The notes below the pieces were generated by a model. That model worked only from the letters and a program-made list of their open reading frames with translations. It searched no databases and was not told the DNA's origin. Below, piece after piece: positions 25,056-28,990 of a DNA stretch of 28,990 bases (positions within the stretch are counted from its first letter, which is position 1; each line of letters begins with the position of its first letter). This stretch comes from an uncultured Clostridia bacterium (GTDB lineage Bacteria; Bacillota; Clostridia; Christensenellales; Borkfalkiaceae). The stretch is from NCBI GenBank assembly GCA_934271275.1, contig CAKQRD010000022.1:1-28990 (forward strand), in the 5' to 3' direction. The position numbers and the translations under genes were made by a program.

Positions 25056-26660
25056 TTATAATTCGCTTACCGAAACGAATCCTTTGTATAAATTATAACC
25101 CGAATTCCAGTTTCCGTAAGGTAAAAGTATTTCTTCAAGCTCCGGTATGCTTTTCGCTTCGCCGCGAAGATACTCGCGTATGCGTTCGGCGCAATCTTTA
25201 AGCCTCGATATAAGCCCGCCGAGCCGTATTTCCTGAATATCCCAGCCGTAAGGCTTGTTGTCCTTCATCCAGCATTTTCGCAGCGTTTTTCGGAACTCTT
25301 CCGTCCGCCTTGCCGTTTCCTCGTAAATTTCGGGTAGCGTTTCCAAAGCCTTTTTATCGCGGGCTTTATAATACCTGCGCGTTTTAAGCCCCAAATCCGC
25401 CTTCAATTCGAGAACTCTGCAAAGCGCGGCGAGATTTTCAAACAAATACGCGTATTCGCCGACTTTTTTGCCCGTTTCGTCAAGCTCTTTTGCGTATTCC
25501 GCATAAGGAACGGGCGCGATTTCCGCAAAAGCGTAATCGCGAAGTCCGAGAAAACAATCGTTATATAAAAGCGACTTGCAGGAGTTATCGAGTTTATAAA
25601 GCCTCGGATTAGAAGAATTTTTATTAGGAATATCGAGCTTCATAAAATCGTCGAACGAAACGCCGAACAGCTCTTTAAATCCGCTTTTTATCTTTTCCTC
25701 ATCGAAATTTCCGAGCGCATACTGCCGAGCCGCGTATAACGAAGGCAAAACGGAAAAATACGAGCAGTCGTGTCCGTTATCTCCCCACATAGTTATAATA
25801 ACGTTTTTAACGCCGTGCTTTATAACCTGCCGCATAGCGCATTCGGTGTGTTTTAAAGACATTGCGTTCTGCGGCGCGAATCCGCTCCAACACCACGCGC
25901 CGCCCGCAAACCACAGCTTTCTTTTGAACGCCTCGTGAGAACGGAACATTTCGTCGTAAGACTCTTCGTTATCGCTGTAATAATCCCAGTAACACAATTC
26001 CACGTTCCCGGGAACGGCGTCGCATATTTCTTTCGGTATTCTTATTCCTTTTCCGTAATATTCGCCCTTGTTCACGAGACGGAAAAACATGTCGCTCCAT
26101 ATGTGCGGCTTAAGCCCGTAAGAAACGGCCATTTCCGTCACTCTTTTCAGATGCCCGAGAAGCAGAGAAAACCTTTCGGTATACCCGTGCTTGTCGAGAT
26201 ATTTTCCGAGCCCTATGTGGTGCGCTTCGTCAAACCCGAGGTTTAATTTTCGCGTGGAAAAATTTTCCGAAACGAATTTCAGCATTTTATCTATCAAGGC
26301 GTATGTCTTCGGCTCGTCCACGAGAAGAATGTCGTCTATATCGAGTATATCGTTATACTGCGGAATTTTTACGAGGTTAGTAAAATGCGCCAGCACCTGA
26401 ATACACGGAACGAGTTCTATCCCCTTCGAGCGGGCGTATTCGTCCATTTCATGTATTTCCTCTTTGGTATACCCGCCGCGGAGATACCCGAAATACGGCT
26501 CGTCCTCTATTTTGTACATATCGTCGATGCTCAATTCCAAAAGATTGTAGCCCATAGCGGCAAGCTTATCTACGAGGTCTTTAACCCGTTCGACCTTCAT
26601 TATTCCGTTAGAAGCGCAGCAAATGAGTGCGCCGAAGTTTTCGTATCTTATTTTGTCCAT
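25056..26660 (-). CDS. GH20 beta-N-acetylhexosaminidase, cytoplasmic type
   Basis: This 534-residue protein is a family 20 hexosaminidase, which removes terminal beta-GlcNAc or beta-GalNAc using the substrate's acetamido group. The paired catalytic residues are D144-E145 in LNLGFDEAHHIG. The chain starts at the barrel itself, without the N-terminal domain of secreted GH20 enzymes and without a signal peptide, and is followed by a helical tail, as in GcnA-like intracellular enzymes. It is the first gene of the minus-strand operon, with AAGGAT before the ATG. It probably works on imported oligosaccharides ahead of the GH38 and GH112 steps. Confidence 0.92.
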   Translation of the reverse strand: MDKIRYENFGALICCASNGIMKVERVKDLVDKLAAMGYNLLELSIDDMYKIEDEPYFGYLRGGYTKEEIHEMDEYARSKGIELVPCIQVLAHFTNLVKIPQYNDILDIDDILLVDEPKTYALIDKMLKFVSENFSTRKLNLGFDEAHHIGLGKYLDKHGYTERFSLLLGHLKRVTEMAVSYGLKPHIWSDMFFRLVNKGEYYGKGIRIPKEICDAVPGNVELCYWDYYSDNEESYDEMFRSHEAFKRKLWFAGGAWCWSGFAPQNAMSLKHTECAMRQVIKHGVKNVIITMWGDNGHDCSYFSVLPSLYAARQYALGNFDEEKIKSGFKELFGVSFDDFMKLDIPNKNSSNPRLYKLDNSCKSLLYNDCFLGLRDYAFAEIAPVPYAEYAKELDETGKKVGEYAYLFENLAALCRVLELKADLGLKTRRYYKARDKKALETLPEIYEETARRTEEFRKTLRKCWMKDNKPYGWDIQEIRLGGLISRLKDCAERIREYLRGEAKSIPELEEILLPYGNWNSGYNLYKGFVSVSEL

Positions 26661-26733
26661 AAATCCTTAAAATAAAGCCCGTTTTTTTAGTCTCGCGTAC
26701 GAGGAGATATTCGCCTATTTTTTTCTATAATAT

Positions 26734-26762
26734 ATTGTAAACTTTTTAAAAGCCTTTGTACA
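26734..26762 (-). promoter_or_regulatory. Possible promoter of the glycan operon
   Basis: On the minus strand TGTACA (26762-26757) is 17 bases from TACAAT (26739-26734), each matching consensus at four or five of six bases. The leader to the GH20 ATG would be about 66 bases. The imperfect -35 box would fit activation by the divergent AraC-type regulator. Confidence 0.4.
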
Positions 26763-26834
26763 TTGAGAAAACCGCCTTTTTTATTGTTTTTTTTGACATT
26801 TAAAACGCCGCGGCGAGAAAAAAAGAGTTACTTA

Positions 26835-26863
26835 TTGACATATTTCCCTTCGTGTGATAAAAT
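26835..26863 (+). promoter_or_regulatory. Near-consensus promoter of the AraC/PocR gene, adjoining its start codon
   Basis: TTGACA (26835-26840) and TAAAAT (26858-26863) are 17 bases apart. The -10 box ends six bases before the ATG at 26870, so transcription should begin at or beside the start codon. Confidence 0.8.
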
Positions 26864-26869
26864 ACGGTT

Positions 26870-27697
26870 ATGGTCACTTTTGATTTCAAGTGCTTTGAAA
26901 AGCTATTCTCAAAACTGAAACTCCTGATAAACGCGGAAATAACCTTTTACGATGAGGAGTTTAACGGAACGTGTGCCTGCACCGCGCACGGTTCGCCGTT
27001 TTGCTGGTTTGTAAAAGAACATTTACGAGATAAATGCGCGGAATCGGACACTGATTCATTTTTGACCTGCATCAACGACAACAAAAATTCTTTGTACTAT
27101 AAATGTCATTTCGGGTTTACCGAAATGTCGTTCAGGCTTACCCATAACAACAAAACCTACGGCTATGTTATAGTCGGTCCGTTCAGGGCGGCGGAGGACG
27201 ACGAAAAAATACGCGAAAACATTGCCGATTATTGTGCCTCGACGGGAATTTCGTTAACGAAAATGACTGAAGCCTACAATACGATAGAGATTTTCTCCAA
27301 GGACAAATACGACGCGATAGAAACGCTCATATACGCGCTTTTTGACTACGCGTTAAGTCAGAAAATCATTCTCATTAATCAGAACGATTTCATAGATATT
27401 TTCGACGAATATTTAGAAGAACATCTTTCGGAAGACGTTTCGATACGTTCACTTTGTTCACACTTTTATCTTTCTCAAAAGCAGCTTTATTCGATAATAA
27501 AAAACGCCCGCGGAATAGCTCCCAAGGCGTATATAATACAGAAGCGCGTTCAGCAGGCAAAATACCTTATAAAAACCACCGATCTGTCGCTTCAACAAAT
27601 CGCGGAACAGGTAGGAATGCCGGATTATCCGCATTTTTACAAAGCGATGAAATCTCTGACCGGACATTCTCCGAATCATTACCGAAAGAACAACTAG
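26870..27697 (+). CDS. AraC-family transcriptional regulator with PocR sensor domain
   Basis: This 275-residue regulator has an N-terminal PocR-type ligand-binding domain (about residues 5-165; typical elements are FCWFVKEHLRDKC, YYKCHFGFTEM and YGYVIVGPF) with several cysteines (35, 37, 45, 56, 67, 79). The C-terminal AraC domain has two helix-turn-helix units, near 193-215 and 241-265 (LQQIAEQVGMPDYPHFYKAM). It is divergent from the GH20 operon across 209 bases, so it most likely activates that operon in response to a glycan breakdown product. No ribosome binding site is possible before the ATG because the -10 box is six bases upstream, and no other in-frame ATG, GTG or TTG follows in the first part of the domain. 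A leaderless mRNA is the simplest reading. Confidence 0.92.
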   Translation: MVTFDFKCFEKLFSKLKLLINAEITFYDEEFNGTCACTAHGSPFCWFVKEHLRDKCAESDTDSFLTCINDNKNSLYYKCHFGFTEMSFRLTHNNKTYGYVIVGPFRAAEDDEKIRENIADYCASTGISLTKMTEAYNTIEIFSKDKYDAIETLIYALFDYALSQKIILINQNDFIDIFDEYLEEHLSEDVSIRSLCSHFYLSQKQLYSIIKNARGIAPKAYIIQKRVQQAKYLIKTTDLSLQQIAEQVGMPDYPHFYKAMKSLTGHSPNHYRKNN

Positions 27698-27836
27698 TGC
27701 TCGGAATTTTTTCAGAATATTGATAATTCCTAAAAAGAATAAAAAACTACTGCAAGACAAAGAATTTGCACGAAGAACAGCGATGATACGATTTTGCCAT
27801 TAACAATTGCTGATCGTCATATTACAAAGAGTATAA

Positions 27837-27895
27837 CGCGCCACCTTGATATATACAAGCGTCGCGGCTATCGAGCGCCGTATCAAGGTGGCGCG
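27837..27895. repeat. 15-bp perfect inverted repeat with 29-base loop
   Basis: CGCGCCACCTTGATA (27837-27851) is the exact reverse complement of 27881-27895, and TTTTG follows on the plus strand. It lies 140 bases past the regulator's stop. It may be the regulator's terminator, although the loop is long, or a remnant of an element end. Confidence 0.7.
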
Positions 27896-28010
27896 TTTTG
27901 CACAGGGTTATGTCGGTAAAATGAACTAAACTTCGTTAGTTTACGGCTAAATTATGCCTCGGTTATCTCAAAAAACGGCGGCGTTAGTCGTTTAAGAATA
28001 AAAGGGACGT

Positions 28011-28069
28011 AAACGCGCGGCGGGGACGACCGCTAATCCGCTCTTCTTTCCCCGCCGCTTTTCGCGTTT
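28011..28069. repeat. Compound GC-rich hairpin
   Basis: A 10-bp core stem (28017-28026 with 28049-28058) is flanked by an outer AAACGCG/CGCGTTT pairing (28011-28017 with 28063-28069) across an internal loop; one base is shared between the two pairings. TTTT follows the core stem on the plus strand. It could be a plus-strand terminator or a structured origin or RNA element of the adjoining Rep remnant. Confidence 0.55.
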
Positions 28070-28112
28070 TACGCTCTCACTCATCTTCTTTCTTTTTCGT
28101 TACACGCCGAAA

Positions 28113-28136
28113 AACGCCGCTCTTACACTCGGCGTT
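28113..28136 (-). terminator. Terminator of the Rep remnant
   Basis: On the minus strand AACGCCG and CGGCGTT form a 7-bp stem with a ten-base loop running into a five-T tract. It begins 23 bases after the Rep stop. The plus strand also has a T5 tract close by, so it may work both ways. Confidence 0.65.
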
Positions 28137-28158
28137 GTCTTTTTGTATTCTTTTTTCC

Positions 28159-28530
28159 TTACGCGCTCATAAACAACTCCCGCATAGTTAGTTGCCGCGG
28201 TTTGTAATTAAGTATATCCCTTTCCCAGCTTATCACGTCGTCGAATAACACTACCTTCTCAACGTAATCGAACATTTCTCCCGCTATATCCCTATCATTT
28301 ACCTTTACACACACCTCCGAAGGTATCCCTCTCGAATATACTATCTTCTCGCCCGACTTAGATATATACTTCAACAGATAGTTTATCGTATTCCCGTGCG
28401 TTATCTCTTTTTCGTTTACAGGTCGGAAATCGTTTCTTCCGAATCCGTTCTCGAAAAACGTGTTTATCCTCGTTGTCGTCATCTTACCGCTTTTCTTGTT
28501 GTAATCTTTCTTTTCATAAATACTCCCTAG
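28159..28530 (-). pseudogene. 5'-truncated rolling-circle-type replication protein (C-terminal part)
   Basis: The frame reads ...YEKKDYNKKSGK, then MTTTRINTFFENGFGRNDFR, and further on YLLKYISKSGEKIVYSRG. This resembles the C-terminal half of Rep proteins of small rolling-circle plasmids or related elements (recognised from memory). An internal ATG at 28482 would give a 107-residue piece, but Rep-like sequence continues upstream of it to about 28530, so that ATG is not the true start. The frame closes at a TGA at 28543-28545, inside integrase sequence. The N-terminal catalytic part is missing, so the remnant is almost surely inactive for replication. Confidence 0.65.
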
Positions 28531-28990
28531 AAAAATCCTACGTCAAAGCGTTCAGAGAGTTCTGGGGCGATAAAGACTTACCCCTTTCGGAAGTCAAGGC
28601 AGACGATATACTATCCTTCTATGAGTATCTCCGTACTACTCGTCACGTTAAAAACATCACCTTAAAACACTACGCGAGTATTCTCCGCCCCGCCCTAAAA
28701 AAGGCGTTCCTCGAAAAACGGATAAAGGATAACCCCTATGATTACTTACCGCCTCTTAAACGCGATAAGATACCGCACTCGTTCTACGACAGCAGCGATA
28801 TGGAAAAGTTCTTCTCCGCTATACGCGGGCATAAGCTCGAACTCGCGTTCAAGTTCCTCGCTTACTACGGGCTTCGGCGCAGCGAGCTGCTCGGTTTACG
28901 CTGGGAATCGATCGACTTCGCGAACAAAACCGTTTCTATCGACCACAAGCTTCTTTTGGTAGAACGAAAGGTCATCGTTTCCGATAAAAT
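28518..28990 (+). pseudogene. Tyrosine integrase, 5'-truncated and running off the window
   Basis: From about 28518 one frame reads continuously to the window end: YVKAFREFWGDKDLPLSEV (core-binding domain), then FYDSSDMEKFFSAIRGHKLE, then YYGLRRSELLGLRW with the first catalytic arginine of tyrosine recombinases, then IDHKLLLVERKVIV. This matches Tn916-type or ICE-type integrases. No in-frame ATG lies upstream of the core-binding domain; the first one (near 28799) is in its middle, and the arm-binding N-terminus is absent. The 3' end, with the catalytic tyrosine, lies outside the window. The 5' break adjoins the Rep remnant on the other strand. Confidence 0.75.

Larger units (their letters stand above)
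27698..28158. other. Intergenic region with three inverted repeats, no gene seen
   Basis: I see no supportable coding sequence in these 461 bases. They hold a 15-bp inverted repeat (27837-27895), a compound hairpin (28011-28069) and the terminator of the Rep remnant (28113-28136). The density of structure next to a Rep gene could reflect a former plasmid or element origin, but no nick site is recognised. Confidence 0.6.

Noticed and set aside
26806..26815. 10-bp palindrome CGCCGCGGCG in the divergent promoter region as a regulator site
   Set aside because: It is short, GC-only and single; AraC proteins normally bind direct-repeat half sites, which I could not identify here.
28159..28482. Complete 107-residue gene starting at the ATG at 28482
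   Set aside because: Rep-like sequence continues in frame upstream of that ATG, so it is an internal methionine of a truncated gene.
28486..28524. 12-codon leader peptide (MKRKITTRKAVR) overlapping the Rep ATG, with AGGGAG upstream
   Set aside because: It has a ribosome binding site by appearance, but it lies in the scar and in another frame of Rep-like coding sequence, so chance is the simpler explanation.

Overview
The window looks like a piece of a gut-type Clostridia (Firmicutes) chromosome. Supporting signs are strong AGGAGG-like ribosome binding sites, SigA-type promoters, lipoprotein signals on surface proteins, an AraC/PocR regulator and a sugar ABC transporter without its own ATPase gene. 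No rRNA, tRNA or CRISPR array is visible. Taxonomy below that level cannot be read from the sequence.

Layout. (1) Positions 1-2650 are AT-rich accessory DNA. A two-gene cassette (a small helix-turn-helix protein and a 65-residue protein, 222-756) is followed by an AAA/DUF4143 ATPase on the minus strand (877-2205) with its own consensus promoter, three evenly spaced 14-bp repeats and a terminator. Next comes a second, broken copy of the two-gene cassette (2411-2650). (2) Positions 2707-26660 are a long minus-strand glycan-use locus. In transcription order it encodes a cytoplasmic GH20 hexosaminidase, two sugar ABC permeases, a solute-binding lipoprotein, a DUF4091 lipoprotein, a 1508-residue multi-module surface lipoprotein, a GH38 alpha-mannosidase, a 37-residue small protein, a 1376-residue secreted protein with binding modules and a TIM-barrel glycosidase-like domain, then (after a bidirectional terminator) a GH112 galactosyl-HexNAc-type phosphorylase and a DUF6259-like glycosidase. 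(3) A divergent AraC-family regulator with a PocR sensor (26870-27697) probably controls the locus. (4) Positions 27698-28990 hold hairpins and remnants of a mobile element: a 5'-truncated rolling-circle Rep gene and a 5'-truncated tyrosine integrase meeting head to head.

How the genes may work together (inference): the secreted 1376-residue protein and the DUF4091 lipoprotein act outside the cell, the 1508-residue lipoprotein may hold glycan at the membrane, and the transporter imports oligosaccharides. Cytoplasmic GH20, GH38, GH112 and DUF6259 enzymes then take them apart. Mannose, HexNAc and Gal-HexNAc activities together fit host glycans (N-glycan or mucin type), but the substrate is not proven.

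The most interesting items are: the catalytic-domain-free multi-module surface lipoprotein that shares a binding module with the secreted enzyme; the 37-residue small gene just before that enzyme; the 33-bp-spaced repeats at the ATPase promoter; the microhomology deletion in the second cassette copy; and the Rep/integrase scar.
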